Assembly: GCA_024637095.1 (NCBI GenBank)
Contig: JAGXFV010000008.1
Location: forward strand, 1 to 64,000
From: Actinomycetes bacterium
Lineage (GTDB): Bacteria > Actinomycetota > Thermoleophilia > RBG-16-64-13
Length of the DNA stretch: 64,000 nucleotides
Reading direction: 5' to 3'
Under the pieces are notes generated by a model. The model saw only the letters and a list, made by a program, of their open reading frames with translations, had not been told where the DNA came from and did not search any database. Of the stretch, positions 9,853-18,599 are shown piece by piece. Each line of letters begins with the position of its first letter. Within the stretch, counting starts at the first letter, position 1. A program made the position numbers and the translations under genes.

Positions 9853-11037
9853 GTGATCAAAAGTAGAAGAGCCACGCTGATCGTGTTTCTCACGATCGCT
9901 CTCGTGGCCATCGCCGGGGTAGCTTACGCCCAAACGGTGTACCCCTTCCCCGATGTGAACGCGAGCAACGAGCCGCACGTGGACGCCATCACGTGGGCGG
10001 CTGATCATGGGATCGTCGAAGGTTACGTAAACGGTAACTTCGGCCCCGCCGACAACATCCTGCGGCAGCAGGCTGCCAGCATGTTCATGCGCTACGACAC
10101 CTTTCTGCGTGGCAGCCTGAACGGCGGCGGCACGGCCAGCAGCTGCGCTGACTGTCACGACAGCAGCCAGTTGATCCCCGGCTACCAAGCCGCCTGGAGC
10201 GAATCGATGCACGCGACAGGCACAGCGTACGACTACGCCGGAGCCAGGGACGGCTGTACGGCTTGCCACTCCGGTGGGAGCTTCCAAGAGGCTGTGGCCG
10301 CGGGCCTGAACCCGGCTGAATTCGAAGAGACCAATCCTGAAGAAAACAATCCGACGCCCATCAACTGCCGCACCTGCCACCAGATCCACCTAAACGGCAC
10401 CGGTGCCGACTGGCAGCTGGAAACCGTCGCTGCCGTGGATCTATACGCGCCCGGACTCGAAGGCGTAACCTTCGACGGCGGCAAGGGCAACCTGTGCGCC
10501 AACTGCCACCAGCCGCGCCGTGTGTTCCCCGAAGCGAACGCCGAGGGTATGATCACCGGTATCAGCCCCCACTGGGGCCCGCACCATGGCCCGCAGAGCG
10601 CCACGCTCCTCGGCGTCGCCGCTGCCGGTGTTGACCCGGACGAGGACTATGTCAGCCCGCACATGGCGGTCCCCAACACCTGCGTGGGGTGCCATGTGGT
10701 CGACCCGCAGAGCCACACCTTTGAGGCCTCGCTCGACGCGTGCCAAGCCTGTCACGCGGGTGCCGACAGCTTCGACATCAATGGGGTCCAGACCTCGGTC
10801 GAAACTCGCCTCGCCGCCATCGGTACTGAGCTCGCCGACCTCGGCTTCCTCGATACCGCTGATGGCCACGCCACGGTGACCGAAGCTCCGGAAGCCGTCG
10901 CCATCGCCCTCTACAACTGGATCTACCTCTTCCACGAAGACGGTAGCATGGGTGTCCACAACCCGGCCTTCGTAGACGCGATGCTCGACGCCGCCGAAGC
11001 CAGCCTCGCCGAGTACACGGCAACTCTGGCTCCGTAA
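9853..11037 (+). CDS. Multiheme c-type cytochrome with N-terminal S-layer homology (SLH) domain
   Basis: GTG start with GGGAGG SD 6 nt upstream; signal peptide; FPDV..HVDAITWAADHGIVEGYVNGNFGPADNILRQQAASMFMRY; six CxxCH motifs (CADCH, CTACH, CRTCH, CANCH, CVGCH, CQACH). Confidence 0.92.
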   Translation: MIKSRRATLIVFLTIALVAIAGVAYAQTVYPFPDVNASNEPHVDAITWAADHGIVEGYVNGNFGPADNILRQQAASMFMRYDTFLRGSLNGGGTASSCADCHDSSQLIPGYQAAWSESMHATGTAYDYAGARDGCTACHSGGSFQEAVAAGLNPAEFEETNPEENNPTPINCRTCHQIHLNGTGADWQLETVAAVDLYAPGLEGVTFDGGKGNLCANCHQPRRVFPEANAEGMITGISPHWGPHHGPQSATLLGVAAAGVDPDEDYVSPHMAVPNTCVGCHVVDPQSHTFEASLDACQACHAGADSFDINGVQTSVETRLAAIGTELADLGFLDTADGHATVTEAPEAVAIALYNWIYLFHEDGSMGVHNPAFVDAMLDAAEASLAEYTATLAP

Positions 11038-11067
11038 GCCTCGCATCACAAGTACGCAAGTACTGGA

Positions 11068-11100
11068 CGGGGCCGCCTTCGGGCGGCCCCGTTTTTTTTA
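11068..11100 (+). terminator. Intrinsic terminator after multiheme cytochrome
   Basis: CGGGGCCGCC-TTCG-GGCGGCCCCG followed by TTTTTTTT. Confidence 0.9.
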
Positions 11101-11541
11101 TGCTTCCGGGGACAGCGCGACTGTGTAGCAGGTCGCGACGCCCTCCAATACAACCGTGCCGTCCGCGAGCACTACCCGCGTGCGCAGTTCGGTCAAGGGC
11201 TTATCTTCCCTTACATTGAGGACCTCCACCCCGCCGGTGATGACATCCCCGGGCCGGACAGGGGCCGGGAAGCTCCAGTTGACCTCCAGGAAGACGGTGC
11301 CCGGTCCGGGCAGATCCTCTGCCACGATCGCATTGAGAATGGCGCTGGTCACGCCGCCCTGCAGGATGATCCCCCCAAAGCGGGTCGCCCGAGCGGTCTC
11401 CTCATCGTAATGAAGGGGATTCCGGTCTCCGCTGAGTTCGGTAAAAAGTTGGATATCTCGCTGGGAGACGTGCCTGGATCGCCGGGCCCTCTGGCCCACT
11501 TCGGGACGGCCGTTCGGCCACACTCCTGTCACCGCCGCCAT
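11098..11541 (-). CDS. MaoC-like hydratase/dehydratase family protein
   Basis: SQRDIQLFTELSGDRNPLHYDEETARATRFGGIILQGG; start at MAAVTG. Confidence 0.88.
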   Translation of the reverse strand: MAAVTGVWPNGRPEVGQRARRSRHVSQRDIQLFTELSGDRNPLHYDEETARATRFGGIILQGGVTSAILNAIVAEDLPGPGTVFLEVNWSFPAPVRPGDVITGGVEVLNVREDKPLTELRTRVVLADGTVVLEGVATCYTVALSPEA

Positions 11542-11750
11542 GTCCCCCTCCTCCCTCGCCCGACTGCGAAAACCGTTGCGCTTTGGGCCGCGCGTACCGA
11601 GTATCCCCTCATCACTTCCACTTGTCTCGGTGCACACTGACCGCCTGGGGGGAGCCAAGACTGATCCTAAGGCGGGCGTGCGCCGACCCCCCGCTCTCTT
11701 ACACTGAGACTGTAGCCACAAGAGATCTCCACCGGCGGGAGGGACGAGAG

Positions 11751-12107
11751 ATGAACACCGCGCTAATCAACCCCTCTGACACATACCGAGGGCGGGACGC
11801 GGCGGCCGCCGCGAGCACTGTCCCGGCAGCCGCCGCAGCGTCGCTCTGCAGCGTCGCCGGCCACGCCCCCACGCGCGAGCTCGGCGTGACCAACATCTGG
11901 CACGATTGCGGGCCCGCCCACACCAGACTGCTGATGTGCGAATGCGGCGCCCGGATCGAGATAGATGTCAGGCACGGATTCGTCGCCGGCGCCCCTCACA
12001 GCGTCGAACTCTGCAGTGGGGGAAGCTGTCCCCGCGAAGCTGCATGCCGGAGCCGGTACGCGACACTTTGCGACCTGGAGGAACGCCTGGGAAGCGTGGC
12101 GGCGTAA
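11751..12107 (+). CDS. Hypothetical cysteine-containing protein
   Basis: MNTALINPSD... with CECGARIEID and CSGGSCPREAACRSRYATLC; RBS-like purine run upstream. Confidence 0.5.
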   Translation: MNTALINPSDTYRGRDAAAAASTVPAAAAASLCSVAGHAPTRELGVTNIWHDCGPAHTRLLMCECGARIEIDVRHGFVAGAPHSVELCSGGSCPREAACRSRYATLCDLEERLGSVAA

Positions 12108-12174
12108 GCCGAGACCGGCAGGGCGTCCCAAGGACGGACTCGACGACGGCCATCCGGTCAGCTACCCTCACCGG

Positions 12175-12633
12175 ATGAAGCTCTTCGTCGACGCCGATGC
12201 CTGTCCCGTGACCCGGGAGGCGATTTCCGCCGCCAGAGCGCAGGGCGTAACCGTTGTGCTGGCCGGCAACGAGTCCCAGAATCTGACCCGCTATACCGAG
12301 CGCGCCGGGGTCGAAGCGGTTCAGGTGGGCGTGGGGCCGGACGCCGCCGACTTTGCCATCATCGGCCGCCTATCTCCCGAAGACATCGTGGTCACGAACG
12401 ATACCGGTCTGGCCGCCATGGTCTTGGGCCGGGGCGCCCGGGCCATCAGCCCCCGCGGGCGCGTTTTCTCGCCCTACACCATCGACGCGGAACTCGCGGT
12501 GCGCCACGCCGAACAGCAGCACCGGCGGGCCGGGGGCCGCACGCGCGGCCCCGCCCCATTCGAACCGGAGGACCGCGAGCATTTCCGCGAGACCCTCATC
12601 CGGCTTCTTCGCGAAAGCCGCCAATCCGGATAG
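12175..12633 (+). CDS. YaiI/YqxD (DUF188) family protein
   Basis: MKLFVDADACPVTREAI, DFAIIGRLSPEDIVVTNDTGLAA. Confidence 0.92.
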   Translation: MKLFVDADACPVTREAISAARAQGVTVVLAGNESQNLTRYTERAGVEAVQVGVGPDAADFAIIGRLSPEDIVVTNDTGLAAMVLGRGARAISPRGRVFSPYTIDAELAVRHAEQQHRRAGGRTRGPAPFEPEDREHFRETLIRLLRESRQSG

Positions 12634-12728
12634 CGTCCCCGCCCACGGCCCTCGATCCGCGCAGGGTTGGTCGGATCGACTCCTAGGTCGGTCCTGTCGG
12701 CTCCTGGGTCGGCTCCTGTCGCCGCTTC

Positions 12729-13172
12729 CTACTCCGTGACCTCGACGGTCCCCGTCATGCCCGAATGGATCGTGCACACGTAGTCATAGGTTCCGGCCTG
12801 GTCGAACGTGTAGCTGAAGGTCTCGCCCGGGGCCACGGTGCCACTGTCGAAGCTGCCGTCACCTGCGGTCACCGTATGGTCCACGCCGTCCCCATTGGTC
12901 CACGTGACCGTATCGCCCACGGAGACCTCCATGGCATCCGGGTTGAAGGTGTTGCCCTGCATGGTGACGGTGGCCCCTCCATCGGTTGCCCCTTCATCCA
13001 CGGATCCCTCGGTAGCCCCGGTGACTTCGGTGGTCTCGTCATCGATGACGGTCGTATTATCGTCGTCGCCGCAGGCGACCAAGAGGACCCCCATCAAGGC
13101 GAGCATCAACACAACCAGTAGCGAGAGGCCCACGCGGCCGCCTCCGCCATCTCTTCCATAATCTCCGCGCAT
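12729..13172 (-). CDS. Cupredoxin-domain lipoprotein (plastocyanin/azurin-like)
   Basis: Lipobox LLVACG; type-1 Cu ligand pattern VDHTVTAG...YDYVCTIHSGMTGTVEV. Confidence 0.88.
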   Translation of the reverse strand: MRGDYGRDGGGGRVGLSLLVVLMLALMGVLLVACGDDDNTTVIDDETTEVTGATEGSVDEGATDGGATVTMQGNTFNPDAMEVSVGDTVTWTNGDGVDHTVTAGDGSFDSGTVAPGETFSYTFDQAGTYDYVCTIHSGMTGTVEVTE

Positions 13173-13267
13173 TTTTCTTCCCTCCAATATTTGGGATCGG
13201 TCCCCTCTTAGAGTTCCCCTGGTTCCTCTTTCGCATGCTCGAAGAGCCTGCACACCCTGACGCGCGA

Positions 13268-13837
13268 TCACTCCCGCAGCTCACTCCACCGGAAGCAGTC
13301 CACAGTGTGATCGTTCACCATCCCCGTTGCCTGCATGTGGGCGTAGCAGATGGTGGGCCCGACGAACGAGAAGCCGCGGCGCTTGAGGTCGGCGCTCAAG
13401 AGACGCGACTCCTCCGTCTGCGCCGGAACCTCTCTGGTGTGCGTCCAGGCATTCTGGATCGGACGCCCGCCGACAAAGGACCAGATGTAGGCGTCGAAGG
13501 AGCCAAACTCCTTCTGCGCCGCGAGAAACGCGCGCGCGTTGGCAATAGCGGATTCGAGCTTGCGCCGGTTCCGCACGAGGCCGGAGTCGGTCAGGAGACG
13601 CTCCACTGCGGATTGATCGAACCGGGCCACGGCTTCCGGGTCGAAGTCCGCGAAGGCCGCACGGTAGGCGTCCCGCTTGCGAAGAATGGTCAGCCAGCTG
13701 AGACCGGCCTGCGCTCCCTCGAGCACCAGGAACTCAAAGAGGCGCCGGTCGTCGTGGAGCGGGACACCCCACTCCTCATCGTGATAGGCGATGTACCGGG
13801 GATCCTCGCCCACCCAAGCGCAGCGCGGACGCGAAAT
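13268..13837 (-). CDS. tag: DNA-3-methyladenine glycosylase I (start codon uncertain; see findings)
   Basis: RCAWVGEDPRYIAYHDEEWGVPLHDDRRLFEFLVLEGAQAGLSW, FVGPTICYAHMQATGMVNDH; first canonical start is GTG 13813 but homology extends upstream. Confidence 0.9.
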   Translation of the reverse strand: MSRPRCAWVGEDPRYIAYHDEEWGVPLHDDRRLFEFLVLEGAQAGLSWLTILRKRDAYRAAFADFDPEAVARFDQSAVERLLTDSGLVRNRRKLESAIANARAFLAAQKEFGSFDAYIWSFVGGRPIQNAWTHTREVPAQTEESRLLSADLKRRGFSFVGPTICYAHMQATGMVNDHTVDCFRWSELRE

Positions 13838-13993
13838 GCCAAAAGCTACATTATGGGCTTTGATGGGCTATACTCCTGTCACTAAACCGAAGACCCGGTT
13901 CGTCCCCCGTGCTCCTACCCTGTGATCTCGACTGGACTAACTGCGTCTGCAACGCAGTGCGATCCAGAAGTGACGCACGCAAAAGGAGCGACA

Positions 13994-15256
13994 TTGTCCT
14001 TCGATACTTTGGGCCTCGACCGAGGCCTGCTCAAAGCTGTGCACGCGATGGGCTACGAGCAGCCCACTCCGATCCAAGAACAGGCCATCCCGTTGGCGCT
14101 GGCCGCCCGCGACATCGTGGGCTGTGCCCAAACGGGCACCGGTAAAACAGCCGCCTTCATCCTGCCCGCTTTGCAGCGCACGCAAGGACGCAAGGGTTTG
14201 CACACGCTGGTCGTGACTCCGACCAGGGAACTCGCCGCGCAAATCTACGACGTGGCCCGCGACTGTTCGCGCCACACCGGGCAGAAAGCAGCCGCCGTCT
14301 ACGGCGGCGTCGGCTACAATCCTCAGGTCACCGCCCTGCGGCGCGGTGTGGACCTGCTCGTGGCTACTCCCGGACGGCTGCTCGACCTGCACTCCCGCCA
14401 CGACGTCGACCTTTCCCAGGTCGAGATCCTGGTCCTCGATGAGGCCGACCGTATGCTGGACATGGGTTTCTGGCCCGACGTCAGGCGCATCATGGCCCTG
14501 CTTCCCAAGCAGCGCCAGACCCTGCTGTTCTCGGCCACGCTCTCGTCGGACGTGATGAAAATGTCGGCCAGTACGCTGACCAACCCGGCGCGCATCGAAG
14601 TGGCCCCCAGCGCAACGCCGATCGAGGCGATCGAGCAGTCGGTCTTCCCGGTCAACGGGCACCAGAAGACGGATCTGCTGGTCAGACTTCTCGAGAAACA
14701 CCAACTGGACCGCGTGCTGGTCTTCACCCGCACCAAGCACCGCGCGGACAAGGTCGCCCGTCATCTGGAGCGGAGCCGCATCCGTGGCGCGGCCATCCAT
14801 TCGAACCGCAGTCAGTCGCAAAGGCAGCGGGCCCTGGACGGCTTCAAGAACGGCACGTACCGGGTGCTCGTGGCCACTGACATCGTGTCCCGGGGCATTG
14901 ACGTGGATTCCATCTCGCATGTGATCAACTACGATCTTCCGGTGAACGCCCAGGATTATGTCCACCGCATTGGCCGCACCGCCCGCGCAGGAGCCACCGG
15001 ATCGGCAATCAGTTTCCTGGCGGCGGAAGAGACCCAGGAACTGCGGGACATCGAGCGCCTGATAGGCGCGAGGATTCCCTGTGAGGACGTGGAGGGCTTC
15101 GCCTACCAGGAGCGCGTCGTGCCCGATCCCGAACGCTCCTTCGAGCGGCCTGTGCGCCAAGTGTATGCCGGCAGGCGTGGGGGAAGCGTGGGCGGAAAGC
15201 GCAACAACACTCGCAACCGCCGCGGAGGACCGCGCCCGGCGCGGGCCGCTCGCTAG
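13994..15256 (+). CDS. DEAD-box RNA helicase (RhlE-like)
   Basis: AQTGTGKTAAF, PTRELAAQI, VLDEADRMLDMGF, FSATLS, HRIGRTAR; TTG start preceded by AAGGAG; ORF is open further upstream to 13922. Confidence 0.93.
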   Translation: MSFDTLGLDRGLLKAVHAMGYEQPTPIQEQAIPLALAARDIVGCAQTGTGKTAAFILPALQRTQGRKGLHTLVVTPTRELAAQIYDVARDCSRHTGQKAAAVYGGVGYNPQVTALRRGVDLLVATPGRLLDLHSRHDVDLSQVEILVLDEADRMLDMGFWPDVRRIMALLPKQRQTLLFSATLSSDVMKMSASTLTNPARIEVAPSATPIEAIEQSVFPVNGHQKTDLLVRLLEKHQLDRVLVFTRTKHRADKVARHLERSRIRGAAIHSNRSQSQRQRALDGFKNGTYRVLVATDIVSRGIDVDSISHVINYDLPVNAQDYVHRIGRTARAGATGSAISFLAAEETQELRDIERLIGARIPCEDVEGFAYQERVVPDPERSFERPVRQVYAGRRGGSVGGKRNNTRNRRGGPRPARAAR

Positions 15257-15274
15257 AAGAAACAAGCAACACCG

Positions 15275-15305
15275 AGCGGGCGGAAACCTTACCGCCCGCT
15301 CGTTA
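15275..15305 (+). terminator. Hairpin terminator after RNA helicase
   Basis: GAGCGGGCGG-AAACCTTA-CCGCCCGCTCGTT. Confidence 0.7.
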
Positions 15306-15448
15306 CCTATTCATGGTATTATGGAAAGTGGCATTTCGATAGGATCTTGCTTCAGGCGACGCGCCGATTTCTTCACAGAATTTCACCGCCCCGTTTGCAG
15401 TCTGCCTCGATCGCGTGCCGTAGGGTACTTTCTGCAACGGAGGAATCA

Positions 15449-15796
15449 ATGAGTTCCAGCAAGCTGTACGTGGGCAACCTCACGTACGACACGAGCGAGT
15501 CGACCATCGAAGCTCTCTTTGCCAATCATGGCACAGTGACTTCCGTAGACTTGATCGCCGATCGCGACACCGGCCGCCCCAAGGGCTTCGGTTTCGTGGA
15601 AATGAGTTCCGCTGAGGAAGCCGAGGCGGCCAAGTCCGCCCTTGACGGCGCCGACGTGGACGGTCGCACCATCAAGGTCGACACGGCCAAAGAACGTCAG
15701 CCTCGCGGCGGCGGCGGTGGTGGTGGCCGCGGTGGCGGCGGCTACGGCGGTGGTGGCGGCGGCGGCTACGGTGGCGGCGGGGGAAACCGCTACTAA
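15449..15796 (+). CDS. Glycine-rich RRM RNA-binding protein
   Basis: KLYVGNLTYDTSE...GRPKGFGFVEMSS RNP motifs and C-terminal GGGYGGGGGGG tail; GGAGGA SD. Confidence 0.93.
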   Translation: MSSSKLYVGNLTYDTSESTIEALFANHGTVTSVDLIADRDTGRPKGFGFVEMSSAEEAEAAKSALDGADVDGRTIKVDTAKERQPRGGGGGGGRGGGGYGGGGGGGYGGGGGNRY

Positions 15797-15813
15797 AGGC
15801 CCCGACATCTTTG

Positions 15814-15849
15814 AAGGCGCCGGGTTCATCCCGGCGCCTTCTTGCTTTT
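15814..15849 (+). terminator. Intrinsic terminator after RRM protein gene
   Basis: AAGGCGCCGGG-TTCAT-CCCGGCGCCTT then CTTGCTTTT. Confidence 0.8.
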
Positions 15850-15882
15850 CCCCATCTAGTGTTTCGGAAGAAGCGAGGCTTT

Positions 15883-16068
15883 ATGCGCAGCGAAATCTAT
15901 CCTTCGACCGCAGCACAGTCCGAACCCCAATGCGTCTGGCGAGTCTGGGACAAGGGCCGACTGGTTGCCCGCGGTCAGTCGCTCAACGCAGAAGAGGCGC
16001 AGCAGGCGGTTCGCGCGGTGATGGGCGAGTGGTCCAAATCCGGGCGCTCCGCGAGACGCCAGGCCTGA
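15883..16068 (+). CDS. Small hypothetical protein
   Basis: MRSEIYPSTAAQSEPQCVWRVWDKGRLVARGQSLNAEEAQQAVRAVMGEWSKSGRSARRQA. Confidence 0.5.
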   Translation: MRSEIYPSTAAQSEPQCVWRVWDKGRLVARGQSLNAEEAQQAVRAVMGEWSKSGRSARRQA

Positions 16069-16109
16069 CGTCCGACCGAGTTCCGCGGGCCTCCAAAGGC
16101 CCAGAGGCG

Positions 16110-16526
16110 TTATGGGTTGAGCTCGATCCACCGGCCCACGTAAAAGCCGATCATGCTGACGGCGCCGGTGAGCCCGCCTCCCCAGATCATGTCGACCACC
16201 GACACCTCCCAGGACCATCCGCGCAGGGTAGCCAGGTTGGTCAGATCGTAAGTCCCGTAGGCCAGGAGGCCAAGTAGGGCTCCCCGCCAGAGCGCTGCCG
16301 TCACGGCGCCACTCTCCAGACCCGGAATGACCGCGAGGGCCACCACTCCCACCACATAGAGCAGGTAGAAGGACGCCGCGATGCCCAAGCGGGGTTGTTC
16401 GGCCAGCAGATCGCCGAGCCGGGGGCGATAGAAGCGGCTGGTGGCCAGGGAAAGCCAGGCGAAATCGATCGCCAGGAAGGCCACCGTGGAGGCTGCGTAG
16501 ACCAGGGCCAGCTTGCCGATGCTCAT
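16110..16526 (-). CDS. DUF2177 family membrane protein
   Basis: FLAIDFAWLSLATSRFYRPRLGDLL...YGTYDLTNLATLRGWSW. Confidence 0.9.
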   Translation of the reverse strand: MSIGKLALVYAASTVAFLAIDFAWLSLATSRFYRPRLGDLLAEQPRLGIAASFYLLYVVGVVALAVIPGLESGAVTAALWRGALLGLLAYGTYDLTNLATLRGWSWEVSVVDMIWGGGLTGAVSMIGFYVGRWIELNP

Positions 16527-16545
16527 GCTGCTCTCCCTTTCTCGA

Positions 16546-17808
16546 TCACTTGTTCAGGGCGACCTGCATGACGTTTGTCCGCCCGGAGCGAAAGCCCGCC
16601 CGGCAGTAGGCGAAGTAGTAACGCCACATCCGGACGAAGCGCTCGTCAAAGCCTAATTCGCGCACTTCGGGGAGCGCAGCCTCGAAGTTGTCGGCCCACA
16701 CACCGAGGGTGCGATCGTAGTCCAGGCCGAAGAACCGCGGCTCACGGACTGCGAGACCCGCGGCCGCCGCGCTCTCGTTGAACCTTTCCACAGAGGGTAG
16801 CATCCCCCCGGGGAAGACGTACCGCTGGATGAAGTCAGGTGAGCGCCGGTAGTTGTCGAAGTGCTCAGCGGCTATCGTGATCACCTGCAGGGCGGCCCTG
16901 CCCTGACGGTCGAGCAGTTCCCCGATCTTCCCGAAGAAGGTGGGCCACCACCGCTCTCCCACCGCTTCAAACATCTCGATCGACGCGATGCCCTGGTAGT
17001 TGCCGGTCTCCTCGCGATAGTCCTGCAGGCGGATCTCCACCTGATCCTCGACACCCTCAGCCGCCACCCGCGCACGGGCCCATTCGGCCTGCTCGCTGGA
17101 GAGGGTCAGTCCGGTCACCCGGCAACCCGTCTCTTGGGCAGCGTGAATGGCAAACCCGCCCCAGCCGCAGCCTATCTCCAGCAGGTGGTTACCCCGTCCG
17201 GGGTCGACCAGTTCCAGCATGCGGTCCCACTTGCGCCGCTGCGCCGTCTCCAGGTCGACGTCGGCCCCGGCCTCATCCCCCGTCTCGAAGCAGGCCGCCG
17301 AGTAGGTCATCGTTCGGTCGAGCCACAGCCGATAGAAATCGTTGCCTAGGTCGTAGTGGTACTGGACGTTGCGTCGCGCTCCCTCCAGATCGTTGTCGCG
17401 CAAGGCGTGCCAGATGCGCTGCGGGGGCCGTAGCAGCACGGGAGTACCCGCCGTCCACCCGGCCTGCAGATTGTCGACACCCAGTTCGAGCACGGCGTTC
17501 AGATCCCCCGTGTCCCACGCCCCTTCCATGTAGCCTTCCGCAAGCCCAATGCCCCCGCCGGTGACGAGACGGCGTCCGGCCGAAGGATCACGCAGGTCCA
17601 CCTGAGCCGAGGGACCGGGAGCATGGCCGCCGTAGCGATGCTCCTTCCCCGAGGGCATGGCCACAGTCAGCTCACCCAGCCGAAGGCCGCGCAGCACAAC
17701 GGCGGTCAGCAGCAGCCAGGGGTTGGGCAGGCGGGAGACCAGCCGCTTGGAACCGCTTCTGGGAAGGGCCGAGGCGCGTTCCCAACCCGGACGATCCCGG
17801 GAACTCAA
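16546..17808 (-). CDS. Cyclopropane-fatty-acyl-phospholipid synthase family methyltransferase
   Basis: NVQYHYDLGNDFYRLWLDRTMTYSAACF, LLEIGCGWGGFAIHAA, FIQRYVFPGGMLPS. Confidence 0.95.
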   Translation of the reverse strand: MSSRDRPGWERASALPRSGSKRLVSRLPNPWLLLTAVVLRGLRLGELTVAMPSGKEHRYGGHAPGPSAQVDLRDPSAGRRLVTGGGIGLAEGYMEGAWDTGDLNAVLELGVDNLQAGWTAGTPVLLRPPQRIWHALRDNDLEGARRNVQYHYDLGNDFYRLWLDRTMTYSAACFETGDEAGADVDLETAQRRKWDRMLELVDPGRGNHLLEIGCGWGGFAIHAAQETGCRVTGLTLSSEQAEWARARVAAEGVEDQVEIRLQDYREETGNYQGIASIEMFEAVGERWWPTFFGKIGELLDRQGRAALQVITIAAEHFDNYRRSPDFIQRYVFPGGMLPSVERFNESAAAAGLAVREPRFFGLDYDRTLGVWADNFEAALPEVRELGFDERFVRMWRYYFAYCRAGFRSGRTNVMQVALNK

Positions 17809-18599
17809 AACGAGACCTCATCCGGCGGCGCTGGTCTGCGTCCGAACCGGGGGGCACCCTTGAGGAACAGCCGGAGCGCCTGCCAGTGAATCAACACCAG
17901 TGCGCGGGCGGACATGGGCCCCTGCCTCAGTACTGCCCTGGCCAAGTTAGCGTCGGTCAGATCCTGTCTCGAGAGAATCAGGCTGGTGCTCATCAGAATC
18001 GATTCCCCGGACCGGTTGGTGACGGCCACGGATACGTCGTCTGCCGGCTCAGAGAAGGCGAAGACATAACGGATGTCATCAATGGGGACGAAGGGCGAGA
18101 CGTAGAAGGCCTTGTCCGCCCGGGGTCGGCTCGCCCAGTCGAAGGGCTCCCCATCGTTGTGCAGCAGATAGCTGTGGTGGTCCCGGAAGGTATTCTGCAC
18201 CTCGGCGAGCACCGCCCGCGGCGAGCCGTCGGCGTGATAGCAGTACCAAAACGAGATCGGATAGAAGCGGCCGCCCAGAACCCGGGGAATAGAGAGGATG
18301 CGCACCGCCCCGCCCTCTAGGTCGATCCCCGCCCGGGCCAGGACTCCGTCGATCCAGGGCCGCAGGGCAGAGCCGTCACGGGGGCCGTGGTCAGCGTCGT
18401 GAAAGGACACCGGAGCTCTCCCTCCCCCGTTCCCCCGCCCTTTGGAGCCGGGCACGTGAGAAAAGAGACGCAGACCGCTCGAGACCTCTTCCAATTCGTC
18501 GAGATCCAAGTAGCAGAGATAGATCCGGTAGCTAAAGGCATTCCGCAGAGGAATGCTGCGGCTATGGGTAACCCAGCCGGTGTAGAGCCGGCTGTTCAC
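17805..18599 (-). CDS. DUF1365 family protein
   Basis: SRLYTGWVTHSRSIPLRNAFSYRIYLCYLDLDEL, YPISFWYCYHADGSPRAVLAEVQNTF; GTG start overlaps upstream stop. Confidence 0.92.
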   Translation of the reverse strand: MNSRLYTGWVTHSRSIPLRNAFSYRIYLCYLDLDELEEVSSGLRLFSHVPGSKGRGNGGGRAPVSFHDADHGPRDGSALRPWIDGVLARAGIDLEGGAVRILSIPRVLGGRFYPISFWYCYHADGSPRAVLAEVQNTFRDHHSYLLHNDGEPFDWASRPRADKAFYVSPFVPIDDIRYVFAFSEPADDVSVAVTNRSGESILMSTSLILSRQDLTDANLARAVLRQGPMSARALVLIHWQALRLFLKGAPRFGRRPAPPDEVSF

